DNA from: an uncultured Thermomicrobia bacterium
GTDB taxonomy: Bacteria > Chloroflexota > Chloroflexia > Thermomicrobiales > JALYUS01
Length of the DNA stretch: 22,392 nucleotides
Assembly (NCBI GenBank): GCA_937968015.1
Contig: CALBSO010000133.1
Location: 1-22,392, forward strand
Direction: 5' to 3'
The notes beneath the pieces are model-generated. The model had not been told where the DNA came from, did not search any database, and was given only the letters and a program-made list of their open reading frames with translations. Both the position numbers and the translations under genes were made by a program. Shown piece after piece: positions 1-8,369 of the stretch. The stretch's first letter is position 1. Each line of letters begins with the position of its first letter.

Positions 1-105
1 GCCGTCCGCGCAAGGCGTACACCAAGCGTGCGAACTTACCAGCACCTACTTAGCGATCATTGTGCCACGCATTTTCACCCTCTTGGATGGCCGCGACCAT
101 GAGGC
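1..105. other. Left contig edge, no gene seen
   Basis: This stretch lies downstream of the first minus-strand gene. I see no convincing ORF, no hairpin with a T-run on either strand, and no adapter sequence like that at the right end. A GTG-initiated plus-strand reading that begins at 62 lies mostly antisense to the next gene and is not credible. Confidence 0.5.
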
Positions 106-870
106 TTATGTCCGGATGTCCGCCGACAATGGCTCCGCCCCGGACGAAGATTCGCCGGGCAGGTCAGGAACCGAGGACGGGGATAGACGAAGGAGGTGTC
201 GTGCGACGACGAGAAAACTGAGCGCAATCGTCGCGAACCCACTCAGCAGTACAGTCTGCCACCCGAGGCTCAAGAAGATCGTGGCACGTTTCCATGCTGG
301 CTCAAGCAGTTGTATCAACCGGCCGGAGTAGGGCTGATACGACACCGTAAAGCAGAGAATTCCCTCTTGCTGTTTCCCGTTCACTCGTGCGGCGTATCCA
401 TCATGTGTGAAGTCGGGATTGCTCCACCAGGTAATTGCGCTTACCGGGTCCGCTTCCGATGACTGCACGGTTATGCGAAGAGGCTGGCCTATCGTAACGG
501 CAAGTGGCTGCGGAAAGTTGAGCGGGTAATTATCGGACGCGGTGTCACTCAATGCCGCAATCGGTACGCTTGTCAATGAAAGCGATTGCCATTGCCCGCC
601 CCGCTGTATATCAATCGTGACCTGAACGGTGCCGGCTTTCGCGCTTCCGTATCTGCTCAGGTACAGGCCAAGTGAGCGGATCGCCTCGCCTTTCGCCGTG
701 AACTCCTGGCTGACGACGACGCCCTTGACGATCGTCGCGGCGGGCTCGCGCACGCGAGTGACGGCGATATCGTCTCCCCGGGCAATGCTCACGGGCAGGC
801 ACGCGATCGCCCCAAGCGCGGCAACGGCGATGAGTACGGGAACGAAAGGACGCAGGCGGCCAAGATTCAT
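106..870 (-). CDS. Membrane-anchored extracytoplasmic beta-domain protein, unknown function
   Basis: This encodes 254 residues. The start was placed at the ATG at 870 because it forms an ATGA overlap with the stop of the upstream DUF2142-type gene; the longer reading from 1311 lies antisense-free but out of frame inside that gene and looks like frame-shadow sequence. An N-terminal hydrophobic helix (about residues 8-28) is followed by a strand-rich region (about 45-180) with the pattern VSQEFTAKG...LGLYLSRYGSAKAGTVQV. A second hydrophobic helix (about 197-224) and a short polar tail follow. The middle region resembles carbohydrate-binding-like beta-sandwich modules that accompany large membrane glycosyltransferases; this is inference. 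Translational coupling suggests it works with, or is anchored beside, the DUF2142-type protein outside the cytoplasmic membrane. No catalytic motif is recognised. Confidence 0.75.
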   Translation of the reverse strand: MNLGRLRPFVPVLIAVAALGAIACLPVSIARGDDIAVTRVREPAATIVKGVVVSQEFTAKGEAIRSLGLYLSRYGSAKAGTVQVTIDIQRGGQWQSLSLTSVPIAALSDTASDNYPLNFPQPLAVTIGQPLRITVQSSEADPVSAITWWSNPDFTHDGYAARVNGKQQEGILCFTVSYQPYSGRLIQLLEPAWKRATIFLSLGWQTVLLSGFATIALSFLVVARHLLRLSPSSVPDLPGESSSGAEPLSADIRT

Positions 871-3491
871 CCGATCGTCACTCCGTAGTAGTGGGAAACG
901 ACCGTAGCGAGGGAGAAGAGTTGGAGGCCGAGCATCATCGCGGGAGCGAGGCGAGGCACAATCGGGTGCTCGCAACAAAGATAGTGCCATCCGGAGAGGA
1001 GAAGAAAGAGGAAAGGAGCAAGGGCCGGGAAGAAATACCGCCCCGTGAGTCCGAAGTCTTTTCCCGTCGTCCGGTAGAAATAGTAGTTCACCACGCCGAA
1101 GAGGAGGAGAATATCCGCGAGGACGAAACCCCATGCGAGGAGCAGGATCGGCCGCCGCACGGGTTGGAGCACGAGTTGGATGCCAGCGCCGATGAGGCCG
1201 ACGACGCAAAAGATCGTGACCAGGACGTACACCCAATTGGCGAGCGGCAAGTCCAGCCAGCCGAAAGTTCCCCAGAACGATTTGATGAGGATCTGATGGA
1301 AGTACGCCCATTCATGGCCGAACTCGTAACGCATGTATGACAGGAAAGAATGCGTCTCGCCGAGCGGCGATGATAGTTGAGCAGAGTCGCCGATAGCAGA
1401 GTGGGACATTGCGGCGACGGGCAACGCTCCGCTCAGGAATTGGACGATGTGCGGGATCGGTATGGCGACGATAATGTGACCGCCGAAATAACGGGCACGG
1501 AACGCCAACCATGGGCCATAGAGGACGATGATCCCGATACTGTACGTTCCGATGACGCGCAGTGTGCGGCGCGGCTGCTCGAATTTGCGGAACTGCGGCC
1601 ATAATTTGAGGAGGATGACCGCACCTGCAACGACAACAACCGGGAACGCGGTCGGTTTCGATATGAGGGTGAGGCCGCTGGCGATACCGATGAGCAAGGC
1701 GAGCGTCGGCGAGAGCACCGGGCGAAGCCAAGCCCGTGCGCTCAGCCAGATGAGCGCCGTCGCGAAGAGATCCATCGCGGCGTCATTGTTCACGGTGGCG
1801 TTATTGAACACGTACATCGGCAGGAAGGCCATACACAATGCCAGCGCCCAACCCCACTGCCGACATCGCCGCACTTCGTACGCGAGCGCGTAGCCGAAGA
1901 TGCAACTCAGCGCGCCGAACACGGCGGAACCGCACCGCAGCGCAAAGAGCCGGGTGAGGATTGGCGCATTCCTGAACAGCCGATAGGGGAGCGCGTCGAA
2001 TACGTAATAGAGCGGCGGATAGGTCGTTGCTCGCGCACCGGCTGACGTGAGCCGGTCAGCGACGGGCGCGGTATAGGCCTTCGCGGGGCCATAGTCGTAG
2101 GTCACCGGGAAGTGCGGGAACAATTCCTCCCGCGATTGGCTATCTGTCGCGCGGATATCTGCTGATAGCGTCAGCCGCACGCTGTTCTCATATTCGCTCG
2201 GATATATGGGGTAGGGCAGATATGGAGGGTGGGGAATCTGACCCTGCTCAGCGACATGCGAGACATAGACGTAGTGATCGAGTTCGTCCGGCGCGAGCCA
2301 CGGCGGGATCACGACGGCCCACACGAGGCGGATGCCCAGCGCAATAACGAACACGAGCGCGAGATCGCCGGCGATATTCCTTCGGGTATCGGAATCCGGA
2401 TGACTATCGCGGGAAACAGGCGGATGTACAGGTACGAGCGCCCGCATCCGGTCGGCAGTGAGAGGGAAATCGAGAGATCGGACGAATCGGCGCGCATGCT
2501 GCAACATGCTTTGCGCTTCCGCGGGCCCGAGTGGCAGCGCCACCGCGGCGAGCGCGAAGCACGAACCAATGTACACGTTTCCCAGAAGCCAGGCGAAATA
2601 CGTGTCTCCCTCAATGAATCCGATACGAAGAATCAGGGCGATCAGCACGAGCGCGCATATCACACCGCTCGCACAGACGATGATCGCGCCGTAGTTTGCC
2701 CACACGGCTTGTCGCCGGGGAGCAAGGCCGGCAAGCAGGAGCGCGGCCAGCGCCAGAAGGGGCAGCATCCAGAGCAGCCAGATATGGCGCGTGATCGGGG
2801 ACCAGGATTCGCTCGTATCAACAGTGATGCTCTGAACCATGGTACCGAGCGTGCGCGTATCGCCCTTTCCGGGTGTGAATGGGGTCGTCAGGAGCCTGAT
2901 CTCCGTCTGTTGTTTTCCCCACTCCCGGGGAACAAACCGCAGCACAAATGGCTGAAAGTTGACATCCGTGGGGGTCGGCCGCAGTTGCCCGATCTCGACG
3001 CCATTCGCTTCGACGCGAACCGGCCTGTCCGGTCCCCCCGCGACCGCGGCGCTTCGCATCATCAAGGTCACATTGACCGGGCGACGTGGCAGGATATTGA
3101 AGGCGAACGCTGCCTGTTGCTGGGTCCAGACATAGCGATTCCCCGCACCATCAAGCTGTACGGTATAGAACCCTTGGTTGCCGGCGCTTTCCGCGACATC
3201 CTTCAGATGGTCCGTTGTGTACGTGGAGCGTAGCCGGGGCTGAGTCACGAGTAGGCCGATGAATACAGCGCACGCAACAACACCGGCGATTAGCCAGATC
3301 GCCCACCGAAAACGCGGGGGAAGGGCGCCGTGCGCGGAGATTACGCGCCGTGTGGCAAGCTGACCGAGGGCGGCGCATCCCGGAAAAAGGATCGCGCAGA
3401 GGATCATCGTCTTGATTAAAGGACGGTCCACGAGGTACGCGGTGACAGCAAGGAGGAGCATGACCAGTACGAAAGGCGCACGACGGTTCAT
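867..3491 (-). CDS. DUF2142-type polytopic membrane protein, probable GT-C glycosyltransferase
   Basis: This encodes 874 residues. Residues 1-82 hold three hydrophobic helices. Residues about 85-235 form a soluble, probably extracytoplasmic strand-rich module ending in DTRTLGTMVQSITVD. A second, strongly hydrophobic part follows. At 401-407 the motif PDELDHY sits just after a membrane helix, as expected for the Pro-Asp-Glu loop of DUF2142 and related GT-C enzymes, where the acidic residues serve in catalysis or metal binding with polyprenyl-phosphate sugars. At least ten further helices follow. The length is greater than a bare DUF2142 domain because of the N-terminal beta-module extension. 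The ATG at 3491 has only a weak Shine-Dalgarno. A candidate promoter lies 67-95 bases upstream. The 3' end is coupled by ATGA to the 254-aa gene. Substrate and acceptor cannot be read from the sequence. Confidence 0.85.
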   Translation of the reverse strand: MNRRAPFVLVMLLLAVTAYLVDRPLIKTMILCAILFPGCAALGQLATRRVISAHGALPPRFRWAIWLIAGVVACAVFIGLLVTQPRLRSTYTTDHLKDVAESAGNQGFYTVQLDGAGNRYVWTQQQAAFAFNILPRRPVNVTLMMRSAAVAGGPDRPVRVEANGVEIGQLRPTPTDVNFQPFVLRFVPREWGKQQTEIRLLTTPFTPGKGDTRTLGTMVQSITVDTSESWSPITRHIWLLWMLPLLALAALLLAGLAPRRQAVWANYGAIIVCASGVICALVLIALILRIGFIEGDTYFAWLLGNVYIGSCFALAAVALPLGPAEAQSMLQHARRFVRSLDFPLTADRMRALVPVHPPVSRDSHPDSDTRRNIAGDLALVFVIALGIRLVWAVVIPPWLAPDELDHYVYVSHVAEQGQIPHPPYLPYPIYPSEYENSVRLTLSADIRATDSQSREELFPHFPVTYDYGPAKAYTAPVADRLTSAGARATTYPPLYYVFDALPYRLFRNAPILTRLFALRCGSAVFGALSCIFGYALAYEVRRCRQWGWALALCMAFLPMYVFNNATVNNDAAMDLFATALIWLSARAWLRPVLSPTLALLIGIASGLTLISKPTAFPVVVVAGAVILLKLWPQFRKFEQPRRTLRVIGTYSIGIIVLYGPWLAFRARYFGGHIIVAIPIPHIVQFLSGALPVAAMSHSAIGDSAQLSSPLGETHSFLSYMRYEFGHEWAYFHQILIKSFWGTFGWLDLPLANWVYVLVTIFCVVGLIGAGIQLVLQPVRRPILLLAWGFVLADILLLFGVVNYYFYRTTGKDFGLTGRYFFPALAPFLFLLLSGWHYLCCEHPIVPRLAPAMMLGLQLFSLATVVSHYYGVTIG

Positions 3492-3557
3492 CTATTCCCA
3501 ACTTACGCCCTTGACGACAGCGCGCGATGCAAAGAGGTACGAGCGAATAACGGCGTC

Positions 3558-3586
3558 ATTCTATCGGGGCGGCGTGTGGCACGCAA
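3558..3586 (-). promoter_or_regulatory. Candidate sigma70-type promoter for the DUF2142 gene
   Basis: On the minus strand TTGCGT (3586-3581) and TAGAAT (3563-3558) are separated by 17 bases. The -10 box matches five of six consensus bases and the -35 three of six. The start codon lies about 66 bases downstream. It sits in the 121-base gap between two same-strand genes, which suggests that the DUF2142 gene and the 254-aa gene form their own transcription unit. Confidence 0.4.
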
Positions 3587-3612
3587 TCGCGGACGCTCGC
3601 ACGATGCCTATC

Positions 3613-5934
3613 CTAGTGAGTGATCTCCTGCATGCGGACTTGCCGCACCCCGAAACTGAGGAGACGATCATCTACCCCACGGGCGCCGGGGACGGGGATC
3701 GGCGGCTGGGGTGAAGAAAGCGTAAGCAGGTTGATGCCCGGCGGCACATCGAGGTCGAGCGTCACCTCGCGCGCGCCGTTAGGAGCGAGGGTGAACTGGT
3801 CCGCAGTGAAACCATTGATCGCAATGGTGACGCTGCGTTCCACCTGGAAATTGAGTACAGTGAACTGCATCCGTGCCCGCCGACGCTCCTGGCTGAGATT
3901 GAAAAGCAGCAGTTCCGCGCCCTTGCTATCGCGTGTATCTGCCCAGCGGTACGGCGTGCCGTCGGGCGACCGCTCCGCGGCCCACCAACCATTCACTCCC
4001 GTATCGAGGAAGACCGGAGAGGCAAGTGGTGGCCCATCCGGTACGCGGTACGCCTCCATCTCCGCATCGGCATAGACCGGGCGCACATCATTCCCCAGTG
4101 CCTGGCGCACCAACCGGCGCGCCACATTCGTCGCGCCGCGGCTGGTGTCCTTCAGCGCATCAAGATAGAGGACGATATAGCGGACGTGATAGTAGTTCAG
4201 GAGCGGCACACCCACGATATCGTACGCAGGGGGGGAAAGAAAGTCGGCCGTAGAGGATGGGCGAAAGAGCTCCACAGCCCCGGATTTATCGAGATAGAAC
4301 AGGTCGCGGAAAAAGGTCGCACGCTTGACGAAGAGGTCCGGGTTGTCCCCCTTGCGATCGCGAGAAATACTCGAACCGAACCGCGGTTTGTTATAGATCG
4401 TCTGATACGCGGCATAGACCCCGTTCGACGCGCCATTCTGCCCCGCGAAGAGCGGCGTTTCCAGCACCGCGTACGTTCCTTCGTCCTTGGCGAGCACGTC
4501 GCGAAAAAATGGCGGCCAGTTCGCGGGGATGAAATCCCCCTGGCGCGTCTCCACGAGCGACGGAAGCAAGGTGACGACGAGCAGCAGCGCAACGAACACG
4601 CCGGACATCAAACGCACGAAGCGCGGCGTCCGCATCTTCCTGATCCGGTGGGCAAACCGCCACACGAGCGGTGACCACGCGCATATCGCGAATGCCAACA
4701 GCACGCCGATCCCCAGCATTGCCAGCGACGCGTAGAAGAGGAAGGGTTTGCGCCCTGATGAGAGCAGCGGCAATCGCTGGAGAAGCGCATATGGCAGCGG
4801 GAGACCCGTAGCCCGGGTCGGCGTCAGGAGCAATCGCGGCCCGAGCGCCAGTGCGCATCCGAACGCGACGATTGTGGCCCAGAAGACGACGGAAGCACGA
4901 GCCACCCGCAGATCGTCGCGCCGCCACAGCAGTACAAGCCCGCTCAATGTGATGATGAGGACGAGGTAGCCGGGATTCTCATATCCCGGGCGGATGAACT
5001 CAGCAAGCGATTTTGCGTGCGCGCTCGCCTGCTCGGCTCCCGGTTCCAACCAGGGTGACTGACGCGCCTCCCGGAGCATCGGCATGAGGAGCGTCGGCAG
5101 GACGATCACAGCCCAAACCCCACCGACCATCGCGAGGCGCGCGAGCAGCGCGAGAACTTCGCCCCGTTTGCGCCGCTGTATGGCGGTGACGATGAAAGAG
5201 AGGACGGTGAAGAAAATGGCAAAAAGCGTGTACTGCCAGTCCGTCAGCGCGAGTGTCAGCAGCGTGCCGATCGCACCGGCGGCATACCATCCCCAGCGGT
5301 GTTCGCGAACAGTGCGCAGGAGCAGGAAGCAATAGAGTGGCACGAGCGCGGTGCCCATTAGGAAGTTCTCGGATCCCTTATCGTAATCGAGGATTACCTG
5401 GTCGTTCGCATAGGTGTAGACCGCCGCCCCCACGAACGCCGCCAGCGGGCTGAGGCCGGCGATGCAATCGGAGATGAGCAGGTAGGCGAAGAACGTCGCG
5501 CATACAAGCGAGCCAAGCAAGACGAGGTTCAGCGCAGCGACGCTACCGACGAGCGGGGCGAGGGGTAGGGCGAGGAGGCCGCCAAACGGGTTCAGGGTAT
5601 GGAACCGAAGACTCGTCCCGAGCGGGTACTCGATCCAGGTAGAAAAGAACGGATTCTGATGGAGGTGAAAAAGCGCGGTGCGGAGCCAATAATCGTTCCA
5701 GAGGTTTTCGTACCCGTCCGATTTGCCGCCGACGACACCCGCCGTGAGGTGGAGGAGCGTCACGCGCCCGAACAGCGCGGCCAGCGCAAGCGACCCGACG
5801 AAGGCCCAGAGCGCCGGTCGCCTTGGGAGAGTTTGTAGGCCACGGACGACGTGATAGACGCGGCCCTGAGTTGTGGCAGGAGGCGAGGCTGTTCCTGTCG
5901 CCCGGTCAGTCAGCATCGCTACGACGCGCTCCAC
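3613..5934 (-). CDS. Large polytopic membrane protein, GT-C/YfhO-like, with C-terminal extracytoplasmic domain
   Basis: This encodes 773 residues. A polar N-terminus (1-40) is followed by about a dozen hydrophobic helices to roughly residue 465, then a soluble C-terminal region that is probably outside the membrane. The first external loop reads KSDGYENLWNDYWLRTAL (from about 71), with an acidic residue where GT-C enzymes carry their catalytic or metal-binding aspartate. The segment LPLPYALLQRLPLL..GRKPFLF aligns by eye with the next gene upstream (IPLPYRVLYAHVFGYQGLRGPDRF), so the two are paralogues. The C-terminus ends in a beta-module with GVDDRLLSFGVRQVRM, similar to the module in the DUF2142 neighbour. 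The GTG at 5934 is preferred because AGGG lies five to six bases upstream; the ATG six codons later lacks a well-spaced site. A role in surface polysaccharide or glycolipid glycosylation is inferred. Confidence 0.8.
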   Translation of the reverse strand: MERVVAMLTDRATGTASPPATTQGRVYHVVRGLQTLPRRPALWAFVGSLALAALFGRVTLLHLTAGVVGGKSDGYENLWNDYWLRTALFHLHQNPFFSTWIEYPLGTSLRFHTLNPFGGLLALPLAPLVGSVAALNLVLLGSLVCATFFAYLLISDCIAGLSPLAAFVGAAVYTYANDQVILDYDKGSENFLMGTALVPLYCFLLLRTVREHRWGWYAAGAIGTLLTLALTDWQYTLFAIFFTVLSFIVTAIQRRKRGEVLALLARLAMVGGVWAVIVLPTLLMPMLREARQSPWLEPGAEQASAHAKSLAEFIRPGYENPGYLVLIITLSGLVLLWRRDDLRVARASVVFWATIVAFGCALALGPRLLLTPTRATGLPLPYALLQRLPLLSSGRKPFLFYASLAMLGIGVLLAFAICAWSPLVWRFAHRIRKMRTPRFVRLMSGVFVALLLVVTLLPSLVETRQGDFIPANWPPFFRDVLAKDEGTYAVLETPLFAGQNGASNGVYAAYQTIYNKPRFGSSISRDRKGDNPDLFVKRATFFRDLFYLDKSGAVELFRPSSTADFLSPPAYDIVGVPLLNYYHVRYIVLYLDALKDTSRGATNVARRLVRQALGNDVRPVYADAEMEAYRVPDGPPLASPVFLDTGVNGWWAAERSPDGTPYRWADTRDSKGAELLLFNLSQERRRARMQFTVLNFQVERSVTIAINGFTADQFTLAPNGAREVTLDLDVPPGINLLTLSSPQPPIPVPGARGVDDRLLSFGVRQVRMQEITH

Positions 5935-5976
5935 GAGTTCCCTACCGATGAGCGATATGCCGCTTTCGATCGCGCT

Positions 5977-6005
5977 CTTGTAGCACAGAACAGGGCAATT
6001 GTCAG
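5977..6005 (-). promoter_or_regulatory. Candidate extended -10 promoter for the 773-aa membrane protein
   Basis: The minus strand carries CTGACA (6005-6000), a 17-base spacer, and TACAAG (5982-5977), with TGC directly before the -10 box (TGTGCTACAAG). The -35 box matches five of six consensus bases. The gene start lies about 42 bases downstream of the -10 box. The TGTGCTAC string recurs in the candidate promoter at 18828-18856. Confidence 0.5.
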
Positions 6006-6038
6006 CGACAGCCCCCTACGTGCCGCATCCTCGGACGG

Positions 6039-8369
6039 TTACGACGGTGCGACCCATAGCTCGATCCCGCTCACCTTGCCATGCGCGACGATCCGTGCGG
6101 TGTCGGCAGGGACCGCCCGGAGGGTAACATCAATCGTGCCATCCGGTTTCGCCACCGCCTCGGGCAGTGGAATAGTTATCTGGTTACGTAGCGTGATCCA
6201 AAGCGCGACCGGCTCGTCTGGTGTGAAGAGCGACCGGCTCGTCAGCCGCCGACCATCGAGTGTCAGCCGTGGAAGCGAGCCCGGGTCAAGGACGGTTACC
6301 GATGTCGGCGTGTTTGCCTGGAAGCCCGGCACGCCCTCAGCACGGAGTGTGACGGTGTAGTCTCCCGGTTGACGGGGGGCCGCGATATTGAACGGGATCG
6401 CCACATCTCCCGGATCATCAATGGCCAGTAGCGAAATAGCGATCTCCTCCCGCGCGATGATGGCTCCCCGCCCATCGCGGAACTCGGCGGTAAAGAGTGG
6501 GCGGCCCGTGGGGTAAACCACCCGGTATGTAGGCGCGCCGTTACTGACGAGCATTTGCCCGTACAACCGCCCGTTCGCGAGCGCGTGCGATGTAAAGGTT
6601 GCGTCCACTTTTGGCCTGGTTGGGCTCGTGAGAGGCATGAGATGATAGATATCGCAATCCCCGATCTGCGCGATGAGGCCCACACGCAGCGGCGCTTTCG
6701 CCAACTGGCTGCGAATCCGGTTGTACGTCGTCGTGTCGTACGCTGACCGGTGAATGAGCAGCGTCCGCACGCCCATATCGCTCAGCGCGTCGAGATCGTT
6801 CGGGCCAACGTACTCACCTTGCCCACTCAGCCGCTTGCGCAGTTCATAATGCGCCTGGGGGATGCTCGATGTCCCCCAGAGCACCGGATGCCAGTGATAC
6901 GTGGAATAGAAGGCGGTCCGCGCGCCATAGGTTCCCACCGGAAACTCCGCGATAGCGCCGGTATCGGGTTGCGTCGTGAGCCACCGATACGGTGCGAGCG
7001 TCTCCGCCGAGCGGTCAACGGGCACGGTCGGTTTGAGCCGGGAACCATCATCGAGCAGGACGGCGCCAGCGACGACCGCGGTCAGTGCCAGCCCGGAGCG
7101 TACGAGGAGCGGTGCATGACGCTGGACGAACGCAAAGAGGAGCGACGCACCCAGCGAGGCGAAGACGCAGAGCGCCAGCAGCACGAGGACGAAGAAGCGA
7201 TCCGGCCCCCGCAGCCCCTGATACCCGAAGACGTGCGCGTACAGAACGCGATATGGGAGGGGTATCCCCGCCTCGCTCCCGCCCGTGCTTGGTCCGAACG
7301 AGAGCACGAGCCCGGTGATGCCGAGGGCGGCGATGCCTGCCATCCATTGCCGCCGGACGCTCCACAGCCCCGCTACTCCCAGGGCGCCCAGGATCAGACC
7401 GGGAAAGAGCGGGCTATGTGCCTCCCGCGCGGTGGGCAGCAGGTGGTTCCACACCACACTGCCCGGCGACACGGTGAGATACGAAAGGGCATAAGCGGAA
7501 TTACCGTACGCCTCATCGAGCGAGCGCGTGATGCGCTGCTCATGCTGCATCCACAGATACGGGAGACTCAGGGAGATGAGGATGATCCCGGCCGCGATGA
7601 GCGCGATGAGCAGCCCGACTCCGGTGCGAGAGAGGAGGGTACGATGTTGCCTGATCGCCTCGATGAGGCAGAAGGCGGCGAGGCCCGTCCCAAAAATAAT
7701 GAGGTAATAGACCGAGGAAAGCGATACAAGGACAAGCATCACGGTAACGGCGACGCCGCGCCATCGCGTCGGCCGCTGGACGAACCGAATCGTGGCGAGG
7801 AGCGCGAGCGGCATCCATTGCATCGAGAGGACCTGAATGTGTGAGTTATTGTCCAGACGGAAGGGCGCAAAGGCGTAGCAGAGGCCGGCGATGAAGGCCG
7901 CGCCGCGCATCGCGCCGAGACCGCGACAGAGTGCATACATCGCGACGGCACAGAGTGGGTACGTGACGAGGATCATGAGGTTGTGCGCAAACAGGGCATC
8001 GTGTGTCACGAGCCAGATCGGCCACGCCATCACCGCCTGTGGCAGGAGCGCTTCGCTGAACGCGAGTACATGCCGGCTCGGCGCGAACGCATTGGCGTCG
8101 TACAGGCTGAACGGATGCGCGACGAGGGCGTGTTGCACCCAGCGCATCGCCCAGGCGTTGAGGAGCGGGTCGCCTTCCGAGTCCGCGACGGCGGAACGGG
8201 CATGCGTGACGAGGGGCCAGAGCATCACGACGGTCACCAGGGCGTAGAGGAGCGGGATACCCCACCGCCATCTCCACGCCCACAGGCGGGAGAATTGCGC
8301 CGATCGCTGTGCGTTCCCACGTATCGGTAATGCACACTCAGCGGTTGACACGGGCAGTGCGTGACTCAT
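6039..8369 (-). CDS. Large polytopic membrane protein, paralogue of the 773-aa protein, GT-C-like
   Basis: This encodes 776 residues when started at the ATG at 8369, chosen because AGGAG lies four bases upstream. A GTG at 8426 would add 19 residues but overlaps the preceding gene further. A polar N-terminus is followed by a hydrophobic domain with about eleven helices, reaching roughly residue 440. The first loop contains ADSEGDPLLNAWAMRWVQHAL (from about 62), matching the position of the acidic first-loop motif of its paralogue downstream. The last third is soluble and strand-rich and probably extracytoplasmic, including a region resembling a surface beta-sandwich (TVTLRAEGVPGF...VTVL). The first 32 bases overlap the end of the FAD-enzyme gene, so the two are probably one operon. 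Function as a membrane glycosyltransferase is inferred from topology and neighbours, not from a diagnostic motif. Confidence 0.78.
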   Translation of the reverse strand: MSHALPVSTAECALPIRGNAQRSAQFSRLWAWRWRWGIPLLYALVTVVMLWPLVTHARSAVADSEGDPLLNAWAMRWVQHALVAHPFSLYDANAFAPSRHVLAFSEALLPQAVMAWPIWLVTHDALFAHNLMILVTYPLCAVAMYALCRGLGAMRGAAFIAGLCYAFAPFRLDNNSHIQVLSMQWMPLALLATIRFVQRPTRWRGVAVTVMLVLVSLSSVYYLIIFGTGLAAFCLIEAIRQHRTLLSRTGVGLLIALIAAGIILISLSLPYLWMQHEQRITRSLDEAYGNSAYALSYLTVSPGSVVWNHLLPTAREAHSPLFPGLILGALGVAGLWSVRRQWMAGIAALGITGLVLSFGPSTGGSEAGIPLPYRVLYAHVFGYQGLRGPDRFFVLVLLALCVFASLGASLLFAFVQRHAPLLVRSGLALTAVVAGAVLLDDGSRLKPTVPVDRSAETLAPYRWLTTQPDTGAIAEFPVGTYGARTAFYSTYHWHPVLWGTSSIPQAHYELRKRLSGQGEYVGPNDLDALSDMGVRTLLIHRSAYDTTTYNRIRSQLAKAPLRVGLIAQIGDCDIYHLMPLTSPTRPKVDATFTSHALANGRLYGQMLVSNGAPTYRVVYPTGRPLFTAEFRDGRGAIIAREEIAISLLAIDDPGDVAIPFNIAAPRQPGDYTVTLRAEGVPGFQANTPTSVTVLDPGSLPRLTLDGRRLTSRSLFTPDEPVALWITLRNQITIPLPEAVAKPDGTIDVTLRAVPADTARIVAHGKVSGIELWVAPS

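Noticed and set aside
871..1311. N-terminal 147 residues of the longest reading of the first gene
   Set aside because: They lie inside the DUF2142 gene in another frame and are Arg/Pro-rich; the ATGA start at 870 begins directly with a signal-anchor-like helix.
2229..3233. 334-aa plus-strand reading inside the DUF2142 gene
   Set aside because: It is fully antisense to a clear membrane protein, very rich in Arg, Asp and Glu, and has no ribosome site or family resemblance. High GC content keeps such frames open.
6750..7844. 364-aa plus-strand reading inside the 776-aa membrane-protein gene
   Set aside because: It is antisense, highly charged and low in complexity, without a start context.
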